Shown here: positions 1-7,712 of the stretch, piece after piece
How positions within the stretch are numbered: position 1 is the stretch's first letter
How the letters are laid out: every line of letters starts with the position of its first letter
Assembly: GCA_031373665.1 (NCBI GenBank)
Contig: JANMMZ010000016.1
Location: forward strand, 124,001 to 188,000
Reading direction: 5' to 3'
DNA from: M3007 sp031373665
GTDB taxonomy: Bacteria > Bacteroidota > Bacteroidia > Chitinophagales > Saprospiraceae
Length of the DNA: 64,000 bases
Made by a program: the position numbers and the translations under genes
The notes under the pieces: generated by a model
The model's database searches: none
What the model was told of the DNA's origin: nothing
Seen by the model: only the letters and a program-made list of their open reading frames with translations

Positions 1-308
1 CTTCTCGTACCGAAGAGACCCGTCCAACTCGCACAGAGGAGACTCGTCCGACCCGTCGCACAGAAGAGACCCGTTCAACCCGTGAGGGGACTCGTCCAAC
101 CCGTCGCAGCGAAGAAACGCGCCCTTCTCGTACAGAAGAGTCTCGTCCAAGCCGTCAGGAATCAACACCAAGTCGTCAGCAAGAAACCCGCTCAAACCGC
201 AGCAATGACAGCGGCAGTGGTAGCAAGGACTCTGGTCGCTCCAACAGTAGTGGTGGCGGCAGCGGTCGCAGCGGCGGCGGTGGCAGTCGTGGTGGTGGTA
301 GGCAATAG
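1..308 (+). CDS. C-terminal part of an Arg/Glu/Thr-rich repeat protein (5' end outside window)
   Basis: Partial gene read in the frame that starts at base 3 and ends with TAG at 306-308. It encodes imperfect 8-9-residue repeats of the type TEETRPTR / TEETRPSR for about 60 residues, then a Ser/Asn patch and a Gly/Ser/Arg tail ending SRGGGRQ. Another frame (82-315) is also open but would give an Ala/Val run, so I prefer the highly charged, periodic frame. No domain is visible in this fragment. Low-complexity basic tails of this kind are disordered and may bind nucleic acid or cell-envelope polymers, but that is a guess. The function cannot be assigned without the upstream part. Confidence 0.65.
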   Translation, partial: SRTEETRPTRTEETRPTRRTEETRSTREGTRPTRRSEETRPSRTEESRPSRQESTPSRQQETRSNRSNDSGSGSKDSGRSNSSGGGSGRSGGGGSRGGGRQ

Positions 309-477
309 TAATTGATTAATTGCTAGTAATCACACTCAAAAATATATGGGGTGGAAATCGGTGCTTCGGCTCCTTTCCACCTTTTTTTTGACCTTTTTGA
401 GACTGAATCATAAATCCGGGTTTATTCGGCTTATGAGAAATCTTCGATGGGTCTCCACAAATAATATAACAATAGTT

Positions 478-1953
478 ATGAAACGCATCTTATTATTTCT
501 CCTGATTATTATATTTTATACCATCCATACTGCTGCTCAGAGCGCGACAGACGTGATCCGTTATTCTGCTATCCAATCGGGTGGCAGCGCACGGTTTGTA
601 GGGGCGGGCGGTGCCTTTGGGGCTTTAGGTGCCGAGTTTGGCGGCCTTAGCCAAAACCCTGCGGGTTTGGCCATGTTCCGCACTGATGAGTTTATGGTTA
701 CGCCGTCGATCAGATTGAGTAAATCAGCCTCTACTTTGGTCGGCAACCCAGCAGTCGATGATGACAAAAGTAGTTTTGCCTTTGATAATATTGGTTTGGT
801 ATTCAACACTGTACCACGCGATACCAATTGGAAAACATTCAACGTGGCGATTGGCCTCAATCGCCAAGCAAATTACACCAAGTCTTATTTTTACGAAGGT
901 GATGCCGCTGGTACGATTATGAATGGTTTTTTCAATGATGCAAAATCGGTATTTGGCTCAGGTGGCACTGCCGCTGATCTGGATGGGTTTGGCAGCGGCT
1001 TGGCTTATGCAGCCAATGCCATATATGCTGATAGCCTTGGAAACATAACCTATGACTTCGCCTCCAACCCAAACCAACGGATCAATCGCCAACAAGTGCT
1101 TAATAACACAGGTAGGATGAATGAATTGGTATTTTCTATGGCTGGCAACTTGGCTGACAAACTCATGGTTGGTATGACTGTGGGTGTTCCATTTGTGAAA
1201 TTTGGCCAAGAGGGCGAGTATCTTGAAAATGATAAAAGCGGTAACGTAGAATACTTTGATAAATTGGCTTACAGCGAGTCACTTCGTACTGATGGTGTGG
1301 GTGTGAACTTGAAATTGGGAGTTATTTATAAAGTAAGCCAAGCATTGCGGTTGGGCGCAGCCATGCATACGCCTACAGTATTAGCATTGACCGATCGTTA
1401 CAGCAATTCCTTTAGTTACTCTTATTCCGATGCCAGTGGTGTGGTACAAGGCAGCCCTAATGATTCGCCGGAAGGCACCTTTGATTACCGCTTGCGTACA
1501 CCCTGGCGAGCATCGGGTAGCGCGGCTGTGGTAATCAGAAAAATAGGCTTTTTGAGCGCGGATTTTGAGTTCGTGGACTATAGTGCTAATGTTTATAACT
1601 TCACGAAAGATAATGCCAGTAATGAAAATAAAGCGGCTGAAAAGCAGGTAAACCTAGAGATACAAAAAGCGATGCAGCAAGCGATGAATGTACGCCTTGG
1701 TGGCGAATTGGCACTCAATGAGTTTCGTTTGCGCGGGGGTTTGAGTATGCTTGGGAAGCCAGAAAAAGGAGAAACTGGGTTTAATATGGCCTATTCAGCA
1801 GGTGCAGGTATCCGAAAATCAGCATTTTACTTGGATTTGGCTTGGAGACGTACCAACAGCGAAGGCTCCATATATCCTTATGCAGGTGCACCCAAAGTAA
1901 CTACGGCCAATATATCAAATGATATATTGCTAACTTTAGGATTTAAATTTTGA
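478..1953 (+). CDS. OMPP1/FadL/TodX-like outer membrane transport protein
   Basis: 491 residues. A Sec signal peptide occupies residues 1-21 (basic start, long Leu/Ile core, Ala-Ala-Gln end); this is why the ATG at 478 is chosen over an open extension back to 346. Just after it comes a Gly/Ala-rich stretch (SARFVGAGGAFGALGAEFGG) followed by SQNPAGLA, typical of the amino end of Bacteroidota FadL-family barrels. The rest alternates polar and hydrophobic residues and ends LLTLGFKF, a beta-barrel C-terminus with terminal Phe. The family forms 14-strand outer-membrane pores for hydrophobic molecules; the substrate cannot be read here. It stands alone, with a strong hairpin terminator downstream (1988-2041). 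Confidence 0.75.
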   Translation: MKRILLFLLIIIFYTIHTAAQSATDVIRYSAIQSGGSARFVGAGGAFGALGAEFGGLSQNPAGLAMFRTDEFMVTPSIRLSKSASTLVGNPAVDDDKSSFAFDNIGLVFNTVPRDTNWKTFNVAIGLNRQANYTKSYFYEGDAAGTIMNGFFNDAKSVFGSGGTAADLDGFGSGLAYAANAIYADSLGNITYDFASNPNQRINRQQVLNNTGRMNELVFSMAGNLADKLMVGMTVGVPFVKFGQEGEYLENDKSGNVEYFDKLAYSESLRTDGVGVNLKLGVIYKVSQALRLGAAMHTPTVLALTDRYSNSFSYSYSDASGVVQGSPNDSPEGTFDYRLRTPWRASGSAAVVIRKIGFLSADFEFVDYSANVYNFTKDNASNENKAAEKQVNLEIQKAMQQAMNVRLGGELALNEFRLRGGLSMLGKPEKGETGFNMAYSAGAGIRKSAFYLDLAWRRTNSEGSIYPYAGAPKVTTANISNDILLTLGFKF

Positions 1954-1987
1954 TCTGTGAGCAGCAAATTATGATAATGACTTACAC

Positions 1988-2041
1988 AAAATAAATTTGG
2001 GCATTGTAACTACTGGTGGTTGCAGTGCCCAAATTTATTTT
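1988..2041. terminator. strong hairpin terminator
   Basis: Inverted repeat with arms of 19 bases (1988-2006 and 2023-2041, one mismatch) around a 16-base loop. The A-rich left flank and T-rich right end let it work in both directions. It lies 34 bases after the FadL-like gene. Confidence 0.75.
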
Positions 2042-2084
2042 GGAATGATCAGAAATTTCAAGTACCTTAAACCGAGAATGTTTG

Positions 2085-2092
2085 TAGATTTG
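2085..2092 (+). promoter_or_regulatory. Bacteroidota -7 box TAGATTTG
   Basis: Perfect match to TAnnTTTG between the terminator at 1988-2041 and the start at 2183, giving a leader of roughly 85 bases for the YwaF-like gene. Confidence 0.5.
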
Positions 2093-2182
2093 CGCAATAG
2101 AATCATCGTATTCATTACGCAACGGGGTAAGGCCTAGGTTATTTTCACCCTCGTTGATTATTTACTATGTTATTGAGAAAAA

Positions 2183-2896
2183 ATGTTGATCTATACATTT
2201 ACAAGTTACGGAACAGAACACGCCAGTTGGCTGATCTTGGGCATGATTAGCATCATTGGCGCAATTTGGTTTGGGCGGCGGCAAAAAAGCGAAGCGTCCA
2301 AACAAAAAATTGGACTCGCTATTGCAATGGTGCCAGTGGTTATTTGGAGCCTAGTCTCCCTGTATTTGGTTATCACAGAACGCCCTATACCACTAAGTTT
2401 GGTGCTGCCTTTTCATGTTTGCTATGCGATCAACCTACTCATGCCAATCATGCTTTGGCGAAGGTCGTATGCCTTATTTGAGGTCTGTTATTTTATAGTG
2501 ATGGCAGGCTGTATTCAGGCGTTGTTTACCCCTGATATGCAGACGACATTCCCGGATTATATTAATATTAGGTATTTTGTCACGCATATAGGGTTGGTAC
2601 AAAGCATATTGTATGCTATTTTTGTTTTCAAGTTTCGCCCTACATGGCGTGGATTACTCAAAGCGTTTCTTTGGACTAATGTGTATTTTGTATTCGTTAT
2701 GGGGATCAATACCTTACTTGGTACTAATTTTATGTTTCTGAAAGCCAAGCCCCCCAGCCCAAATATACTTGATTTTTTTGGCGAATGGCCTTGGTACATC
2801 CTAGGCGCAGAGTGCTTGGCTTTGGTATTGTTTGTGGTAGTCATGTTGCCTTTTGCTTGGCGCAATAAGGGTGGGGGCAATAGACCTACTCCGTAG
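2183..2896 (+). CDS. YwaF/TIGR02206-like integral membrane protein
   Basis: 237 residues, about seven hydrophobic segments. It matches the pattern of the YwaF/TIGR02206 family: a LPFHVCYAINLLMP segment (residues 75-88) with the conserved His at 78, a second His after an aromatic/Thr run (about 135), and a Gly-Glu-Trp-Pro-Trp-Tyr motif before the last helix. The family is related to eukaryotic TMEM164; its bacterial role is not established. It ends only 2 bases before the convergent nucleoid-associated protein gene. Start: ATG at 2183, with no competing start in frame. Confidence 0.65.
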   Translation: MLIYTFTSYGTEHASWLILGMISIIGAIWFGRRQKSEASKQKIGLAIAMVPVVIWSLVSLYLVITERPIPLSLVLPFHVCYAINLLMPIMLWRRSYALFEVCYFIVMAGCIQALFTPDMQTTFPDYINIRYFVTHIGLVQSILYAIFVFKFRPTWRGLLKAFLWTNVYFVFVMGINTLLGTNFMFLKAKPPSPNILDFFGEWPWYILGAECLALVLFVVVMLPFAWRNKGGGNRPTP

Positions 2897-2898
2897 GA

Positions 2899-3948
2899 TT
2901 ATTCTTCACTCTCATACCACACTTTGTAGTATTTCTTTCCTTTATCGTCGTCAAATCCACGCTCGATCAAATCGCGGCGGCCGTGCACATATATATGAAA
3001 ATTTTTATCTAACTTGATGATGCTTTTGAATATTTTTGACTCTTTTTTCACCGCTTGGTTTGAAATATCAAATTTATCATCTAACGGCACTGCATAATTT
3101 TTCGAGTATTCGTCTCTAAATTCCATGAAAGCCTCCCGTTGTTCTTCATCTGGGAAGAGGGTACTCGTGAAGTCTTCAATTTCAAATTCTTCATTGTCTT
3201 TGAAGTAATCGCCCGAGCGGTTGAGGGTATCAATGGTATCGGTGCGATCCATTCCAAACTTAACTGGCATTTTCTGTCCAATAAACTCACCAGCAAGGTT
3301 GATATAGTGCCTCGTATTGAAGTAATTGTCTTCGATAGGGCGCAGGCGCAAGTACTCGTCTTTCCAGAAAGAGCGTTCGTCTTTTTTACTGACTTTGTCC
3401 ATAGCACACACTCGATAGCCTTCTGCTTCGTCAATATTAAATATCAATGCAAGTACTTCTGCCTTATCGGTAGGAATTCCTTCTATGATATTCAAGGCAA
3501 ATGCTTCGGTTCCACGTTCAGTTTTCAAAAAAGGATCTTTGGTCTGTACTTTCCAAATACCAATGGCATTGACAGGCTCACCATGTAGCAATAAATCTTC
3601 AAAATACGCCACAAAAAACTCACCTCCCTGTACTTTGGGTACATCAGTGTGTTCATATAGCATGGTGGCCATCTTTCCGGCCTGATCTGAAAAAGTTTCT
3701 GGGTCTTGAAAGACGTTCATGCAACATTGGTACATCTGATGGTTGCTGACATCCTCTTCATGATGAAAATAAAAAAACTCTTCTGTTTTTTCAAACGGCT
3801 TCAAAAGGGCGGATAAAAGCATTTCTTCGGCCACCGCATGGAGGGGCACCAAGGTTTGCTTAGGTATAGAGATGCCTTCGTAACGATTTTTGTTGCCTAC
3901 CCAGGTGGCAGCAAAACGGGAAAGGCGTGTACTGGAAAAATCAAGCAT
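2899..3948 (-). CDS. nucleoid-associated protein, NdpA/YejK family
   Basis: 349 residues, close to the 335 of E. coli YejK. The start (residues 1-30, with the 'ISIPKQTLV' region), the central segment around AFALNIIEGIPTDKAEV and VNIDEAEGYRV-like motif, and the acidic C-terminal half with FRDEYSKNY fit the 37-kDa nucleoid-associated family (PF04245). Such proteins associate with the bacterial nucleoid; the molecular action is poorly known. A TACTTTTG box lies 18 bases upstream of the ATG (3966-3973, minus strand), and a perfect hairpin separates it from the TPR gene upstream. Confidence 0.75.
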   Translation of the reverse strand: MLDFSSTRLSRFAATWVGNKNRYEGISIPKQTLVPLHAVAEEMLLSALLKPFEKTEEFFYFHHEEDVSNHQMYQCCMNVFQDPETFSDQAGKMATMLYEHTDVPKVQGGEFFVAYFEDLLLHGEPVNAIGIWKVQTKDPFLKTERGTEAFALNIIEGIPTDKAEVLALIFNIDEAEGYRVCAMDKVSKKDERSFWKDEYLRLRPIEDNYFNTRHYINLAGEFIGQKMPVKFGMDRTDTIDTLNRSGDYFKDNEEFEIEDFTSTLFPDEEQREAFMEFRDEYSKNYAVPLDDKFDISNQAVKKESKIFKSIIKLDKNFHIYVHGRRDLIERGFDDDKGKKYYKVWYESEE

Positions 3949-3965
3949 AGATATGGATTTAAGCG

Positions 3966-3973
3966 CAAAAGTA
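3966..3973 (-). promoter_or_regulatory. -7 box TACTTTTG for the nucleoid-associated protein gene
   Basis: Minus-strand match to TAnnTTTG, 17 bases before the ATG at 3948, implying a leader of only about 10-12 bases. Confidence 0.5.
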
Positions 3974-4028
3974 ATAAAAAAGCATCAATAAGTAGGAAAA
4001 ACTAGCAAATATTTGGCCAATAAACACA

Positions 4029-4063
4029 AGCAGGCTATCCGAACAATGTTCGGATAGCCTGCT
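4029..4063 (-). terminator. perfect 16-bp hairpin terminator
   Basis: Arms 4029-4044 and 4048-4063 are perfectly complementary with a 3-base loop (AAT). It lies 45 bases past the end of the TPR gene on the minus strand and before the promoter of the next gene, so it probably ends the TPR transcript. Confidence 0.75.
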
Positions 4064-4108
4064 GTCATCATAAATTTGTCGCTCAGTTATGGAGCAACAA
4101 TCATAATT

Positions 4109-4804
4109 TTATTTTCCGCCGCTTATGCGGTAGATGTACTTTTCAATTTCGCGCCAATCCTGAGAATTCTGGTTGGGGAAATCAGTACGCAAACGCTCAT
4201 AGGCTTTTTTTGCTGCATCGTTATTGCCTTGGTATTCATTGAGCATGCCCAATTTCTTCAAGTAAAAACTTGCAATCACTTCGTTCTTAGTAGCATCTAC
4301 TGCTTTCTCGTACTGACTAAGAGCCTTTGCAAAATCTTTATTTTCAGAATAACAATCACCTAATACACCATACTTAATGGCAGGAAGCACAGTGCCTTCC
4401 GGACTGTAATTTTCCATGAATGAGGTTGCGTTATTGAAATCGCCCATTTGCAAATAGCACAAAGCAGCATAATAATTTGCAGTGTTACCTGCATCGGTAC
4501 CGCTGAATTTATCAGCAATGGCCAAGAAACCGTCAAATCCACCGCCTGGATTTTCGAGTGCCAATTGGAAGGAGTCGCGACCGAACTGAGCCTCAGCCTG
4601 CCACATAGCGGAAACTGCCTCTTTTTGTTTAGGTGCTATAATCATGCTTTTGTAGAGCCACCAGCCCAACAATAATACAGCCAAACCAACTAAGCCATAC
4701 ATGATCATTTTTTGGTTTTGTTCCCAAAAGGGTACAGAAGTAGTCGGAATCTGTTGTGTTACTACACTCTCAGCCGAAGAATCGGCGACTTTACGTTTTG
4801 CCAT
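4109..4804 (-). CDS. membrane-anchored tetratricopeptide-repeat protein (YfgM/CpoB-like layout)
   Basis: 231 residues: Lys/Arg-rich cytoplasmic amino end, one membrane helix at about 33-51, then a periplasmic helical domain with TPR-like repeats (for example AKALSQYEKAVDA and NDAAKKAYERLRTDFP). The layout of one N-terminal helix followed by TPRs resembles YfgM, an ancillary SecYEG/chaperone-network subunit, and is common in Bacteroidota, where it is named only a TPR protein. A TACCTTTG box at 4878-4885 probably drives it; a perfect hairpin follows. Confidence 0.65.
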   Translation of the reverse strand: MAKRKVADSSAESVVTQQIPTTSVPFWEQNQKMIMYGLVGLAVLLLGWWLYKSMIIAPKQKEAVSAMWQAEAQFGRDSFQLALENPGGGFDGFLAIADKFSGTDAGNTANYYAALCYLQMGDFNNATSFMENYSPEGTVLPAIKYGVLGDCYSENKDFAKALSQYEKAVDATKNEVIASFYLKKLGMLNEYQGNNDAAKKAYERLRTDFPNQNSQDWREIEKYIYRISGGK

Positions 4805-4877
4805 TATTAATGTCCAGTATTAAATGTTTGAAGCGTCATCAGAACATAATTTCGAATTCGCTTTTCAAAAATGCCCG

Positions 4878-4885
4878 CAAAGGTA
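4878..4885 (-). promoter_or_regulatory. -7 box TACCTTTG for the TPR gene
   Basis: Minus-strand TAnnTTTG match about 70 bases upstream of the start at 4804. Confidence 0.5.
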
Positions 4886-4974
4886 CGCAATCTTTGACTT
4901 TATATCTATTTCAAGTAAAAAAGATTGTAAAAATTTCCAAATTAAAAACAACTGGAGATAACGAGACTAGAATT

Positions 4975-5421
4975 TTAAATAGATTTTGACTGATTTTTAT
5001 CCAGTACTATTTCTTTTAACTCTTTTAGGAAGGCATATTGTTCAGGCATGACGCGCTTAATGGCTTCTTTTACGGCCACATAAGTACCTTGCTCCATATC
5101 AGACACAAAATGGTGAATATGCTGTTTGGCTTTTTCCTTGGCTACCCTGTAGTCTTCATATACTAAAGCGCGAAGGGAAGGAATCTCGTGCCAGTCTGCT
5201 TCGATAGCAATGGCTTTGCGCTCTTCGCCCGTAGCACTACGCACAGAATCTAACGCTATGCAGTTATCAAGTTGCTGTGCCGCAGCCATTTCTGATGGGC
5301 TCATACTTGAAAGTGGTTGGATACTGCCCGTATCGTCAGTACCAGGATTGACCATAAATACCTCTAAGCCGCTCTCCCGAACTCGGTATATGATTACGTC
5401 TATCTGTTCATTCTTCTGCAT
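4975..5421 (-). CDS. hypothetical protein, faintly Nudix-like amino end
   Basis: 148 residues, no signal peptide or membrane helix. The first strand (IDVIIYRVRESGLEVFMVNP) looks like the opening of Nudix hydrolases, but the Nudix box (Gx5Ex7REUxEExGU) is absent. The C-terminal third is helical and charged, rich in Lys and Glu. It lies in a same-strand run with the secreted protein gene at 5485 and the Tat-exported TIM-barrel gene at 6011. I cannot assign a function. Confidence 0.5.
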   Translation of the reverse strand: MQKNEQIDVIIYRVRESGLEVFMVNPGTDDTGSIQPLSSMSPSEMAAAQQLDNCIALDSVRSATGEERKAIAIEADWHEIPSLRALVYEDYRVAKEKAKQHIHHFVSDMEQGTYVAVKEAIKRVMPEQYAFLKELKEIVLDKNQSKSI

Positions 5422-5484
5422 AGTATAGGCTAAACACTAAATTGTCTTGAAAGTTCAGAAAGCACCAGTTGATCTAGTGCATTG

Positions 5485-6003
5485 CTAAATTCTAATTGTT
5501 TTAAGTTTGGGCTTTTTAGACCCGTCTTTTGATTTGTCATTGTTCGATTTAGGCTCATCTTGGAGGCGCAATTTCTCTTCAGGGGCTAGATCGCCCTCTT
5601 CTTCCAAGGGTTGAACAGGCTGCTTATCATGAGGGTAACCATACCATTGTCCGGGTTGGTCGCTTTCAAACAGTTGACGAAACAGTTGATCCATATTCGG
5701 AAAACCCCGACCACTGCTCAAAGAGTCGCCGCCAAATGGGAAAACCTTAAAAAAACTGCCTGACTGCCCATCTTGACTACCCTGCGAGGTGTCAAATTGG
5801 AAATTAAAGGTGGTATCCCACTTCATCATATCGCCGTCCGAATCCTTGAACATTCCTCCGAGTTCTTGGAGCATTTGTTTTTGCATCTCCATCATTTGAC
5901 GCTGCAAATCCTCTAGTGTTGGAGACTTACTTTTCTGAGCGTGAAGGGACACATTGGCAAGGATCAAACAAAAAACAGTGGTACTGAATGCTCTAAATAT
6001 CAT
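5485..6003 (-). CDS. secreted hypothetical protein, Met/Gln- and Asp/Ser-rich
   Basis: 172 residues. Signal peptide at 1-22 (Phe/Leu core ending Leu-His-Ala-Gln). The start of the mature part is a short amphipathic helix very rich in Met and Gln (QRQMMEMQKQMLQELGGMF), followed by a polar low-complexity region with many Gly, Ser, Asp and Lys. It starts 7 bases after the end of the TIM-barrel gene, so the two are probably cotranscribed. No family recognised. Confidence 0.5.
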   Translation of the reverse strand: MIFRAFSTTVFCLILANVSLHAQKSKSPTLEDLQRQMMEMQKQMLQELGGMFKDSDGDMMKWDTTFNFQFDTSQGSQDGQSGSFFKVFPFGGDSLSSGRGFPNMDQLFRQLFESDQPGQWYGYPHDKQPVQPLEEEGDLAPEEKLRLQDEPKSNNDKSKDGSKKPKLKTIRI

Positions 6004-6010
6004 AAAAATG

Positions 6011-6901
6011 CTAGAATTTTATTTTTTTCATCGCTTGTAGGCTACGATCTACACCTTTCATAGGGGTGGTAACGTAATGCTCCAACTCAACTACGTAATG
6101 TTTCAAGCCTGCTTTTTTGCTTTGTGCAAATATAGAAGCGAAGTCAATACTGCCATCACCTACTTCAATAGATTCATGTTTGCCATCTTTAGCCATGTCT
6201 TTTGCGTGGCAAAGCTCCCAGCGACCTGGGTAACGATTGATCCAGTCTAAAGGCTTTTGGCCTGCAAATGCCACCCAATAAATATCCATTTGCATAGTCG
6301 TGAGCGATGGATCTAATTCGGTCAGTAGCCATTCGATCAACAACCGGCCATCAGGGCCTTTAATGGTGTATTCAAAATCGTGGTTGTGGTATCCAAAACG
6401 GACACCAGCCTGTTTGCAGTATTTGGCGGTAGCACTGTATAATGGAATCAATTCCTTAATGCTATTGCGTTCGGTAGCGTCCATGTACGGATTGATCACG
6501 TATTTCTGTTTCATTTTCACTGCCGCATCAATGGCTATTTTGACCCTATCAGTAATGTCTTTTTTCTGAGTGTCGTAGTCTTTCATTGTCAAATTAAAAT
6601 GCGCTGAGGGCATCTTGATTCCGTTGTCTTTGAGTAGTGATTTGAAATCGCTATAAGGGAGACCAAACATTTTTCCATCATTGAAACCAAATCCTTCCAC
6701 TTCACGATACCCCATTTTAGAAAGTGCCTCAATGGTGCCTTTAGGATCTTTGGCCATATCGGCGCGTACGCTCCATAATTGAAGACCCAAGTGTTTCATT
6801 TTGGCTAATTCGAGGTTCCAATCAAGTGGCATGAGGGTGCTGCCAGCGAGGGCTAGAGAAGTATTTCTAAGGAATCCTCTCCGGGAAACTGAATGACTCA
6901 T
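6011..6901 (-). CDS. sugar phosphate isomerase/epimerase-like TIM-barrel protein, Tat exported
   Basis: 296 residues from the ATG at 6901. A twin-arginine signal (S-R-R-G-F-L-R at 6-12) heads the protein, so I reject an open extension to 7003 that would bury it and overlap the divergent gene. The barrel shows the xylose-isomerase-like (AP2Ec) pattern: Y-R-E-V-E-G-F, GYHNHDFEY, MQMDIYW, HAKD and VELEHY supply Glu, His and Asp metal ligands. Family members isomerise or epimerise sugars or inositols; the substrate is unknown. Periplasmic Tat versions are common in Bacteroidota. A TATATTTG box (6921-6928) precedes it. Confidence 0.75.
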   Translation of the reverse strand: MSHSVSRRGFLRNTSLALAGSTLMPLDWNLELAKMKHLGLQLWSVRADMAKDPKGTIEALSKMGYREVEGFGFNDGKMFGLPYSDFKSLLKDNGIKMPSAHFNLTMKDYDTQKKDITDRVKIAIDAAVKMKQKYVINPYMDATERNSIKELIPLYSATAKYCKQAGVRFGYHNHDFEYTIKGPDGRLLIEWLLTELDPSLTTMQMDIYWVAFAGQKPLDWINRYPGRWELCHAKDMAKDGKHESIEVGDGSIDFASIFAQSKKAGLKHYVVELEHYVTTPMKGVDRSLQAMKKIKF

Positions 6902-6920
6902 ATTTTTTAATTTTAGGGTG

Positions 6921-6928
6921 CAAATATA
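6921..6928 (-). promoter_or_regulatory. -7 box TATATTTG for the Tat TIM-barrel gene
   Basis: Minus-strand TAnnTTTG match 19 bases upstream of the ATG at 6901, in the short divergent intergenic region. Confidence 0.55.
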
Positions 6929-7000
6929 CGTAATTCTTTCAAAAAAGTAGGATAACAATTTTTTTAAGGTGGTGATGTCTCTTATTAATGCGCCTAGTTG

Positions 7001-7008
7001 CATCTTTG
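7001..7008 (+). promoter_or_regulatory. -7-like box CATCTTTG just ahead of the cyclophilin gene
   Basis: Seven of eight positions match TAnnTTTG, 10 bases before the ATG at 7019. If used, the mRNA leader would be only a few bases long, which also argues against the TTG start at 6998. Confidence 0.4.
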
Positions 7009-7018
7009 CCGCGTGAAA

Positions 7019-7660
7019 ATGACCAGACCATATATTGCTGCAAGCCTTATGATGCTTTTATTGCTGACTACCTGCCAGCAAGCATCCAGTATTGTGGTGA
7101 TTGAAACCGATTTAGGTAATATTTCTATCCGCTTGTACGATGATACCCCTTTGCACAAAAAAAACTTCCTAAAACTGACAGAGATGGGCTATTTCAATGA
7201 ATTGGCATGGGATCGGGTGATCCAAGACCTTTTCATTGAGGGCGGCGATCTTACTACACGCGATACAAATACCAATGGCCAAACACCTATATTGCCAGTA
7301 TCGCCCGTTCCTCCAGAGATCAAACATTTGCCATTGCGCGGTGCTTTGGTTGGTTGCCGCGATATAAAAGATCCCTCAAAGCAATCGAATGGATCTGAAT
7401 TTTTTCTGATTCAAGGTACGATGTTGGATGAAAAAAGGTTTCAAAAACTAACAAAAAATTTGCCTCTTCCAATTTCTGAACAAGAGAAACAAGTATATCT
7501 TAAATGGGGCGGTGCGCCTCAGTTTCACGGAAACTATACTGTATTTGGAGCAGTTATTTCTGGTATGAACGTGATTGATAAAATAGCCGCTGTGCCACGC
7601 GATGCCAAGGATCGGCCTTTGGTGGATATTCGGATGCGGGTTTTTATACCAAATAAATAA
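7019..7660 (+). CDS. cyclophilin-type peptidyl-prolyl cis-trans isomerase, probable lipoprotein
   Basis: 213 residues from the ATG at 7019. A lipoprotein-type leader ends LLTTC (Cys19). The cyclophilin domain starts near residue 26 (VVIETDLGNISIRLYDD) and contains WDRVI, EGGD (usually QGGD), GSEFFLIQG and FGAVISGMNVIDKI. The active-site Arg of the RVI motif is kept. The family isomerises prolyl bonds in folding proteins; lipidation would place it facing the periplasm. An insertion between the FFLIQG and FGAV segments makes it longer than minimal cyclophilins, as in other Bacteroidota. Confidence 0.8.
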   Translation: MTRPYIAASLMMLLLLTTCQQASSIVVIETDLGNISIRLYDDTPLHKKNFLKLTEMGYFNELAWDRVIQDLFIEGGDLTTRDTNTNGQTPILPVSPVPPEIKHLPLRGALVGCRDIKDPSKQSNGSEFFLIQGTMLDEKRFQKLTKNLPLPISEQEKQVYLKWGGAPQFHGNYTVFGAVISGMNVIDKIAAVPRDAKDRPLVDIRMRVFIPNK

Positions 7661-7684
7661 ATCATCCATTTCTTTAACGTTTAT

Positions 7685-7692
7685 TACATTTG
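7685..7692 (+). promoter_or_regulatory. -7 box TACATTTG for the DPP-IV-like peptidase gene
   Basis: Perfect TAnnTTTG match 20 bases before the ATG at 7713. It supports that start over the open extension to 7602. Confidence 0.55.
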
Positions 7693-7712
7693 CCGCCCTA
7701 ATTTCATCTAGT

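Noticed and set aside
82..315. Ala/Val-rich 77-residue frame at the window start
   Set aside because: It overlaps, in a different frame, the charged repeat frame that is open from the window edge to 308. Its composition (long Ala/Val runs) is what the GC-rich Gly/Ser codons give when read out of frame.
4975..5421. Nudix hydrolase call
   Set aside because: Only the first strand is similar. The catalytic Nudix box with its Glu residues is missing, so the gene is left as hypothetical.
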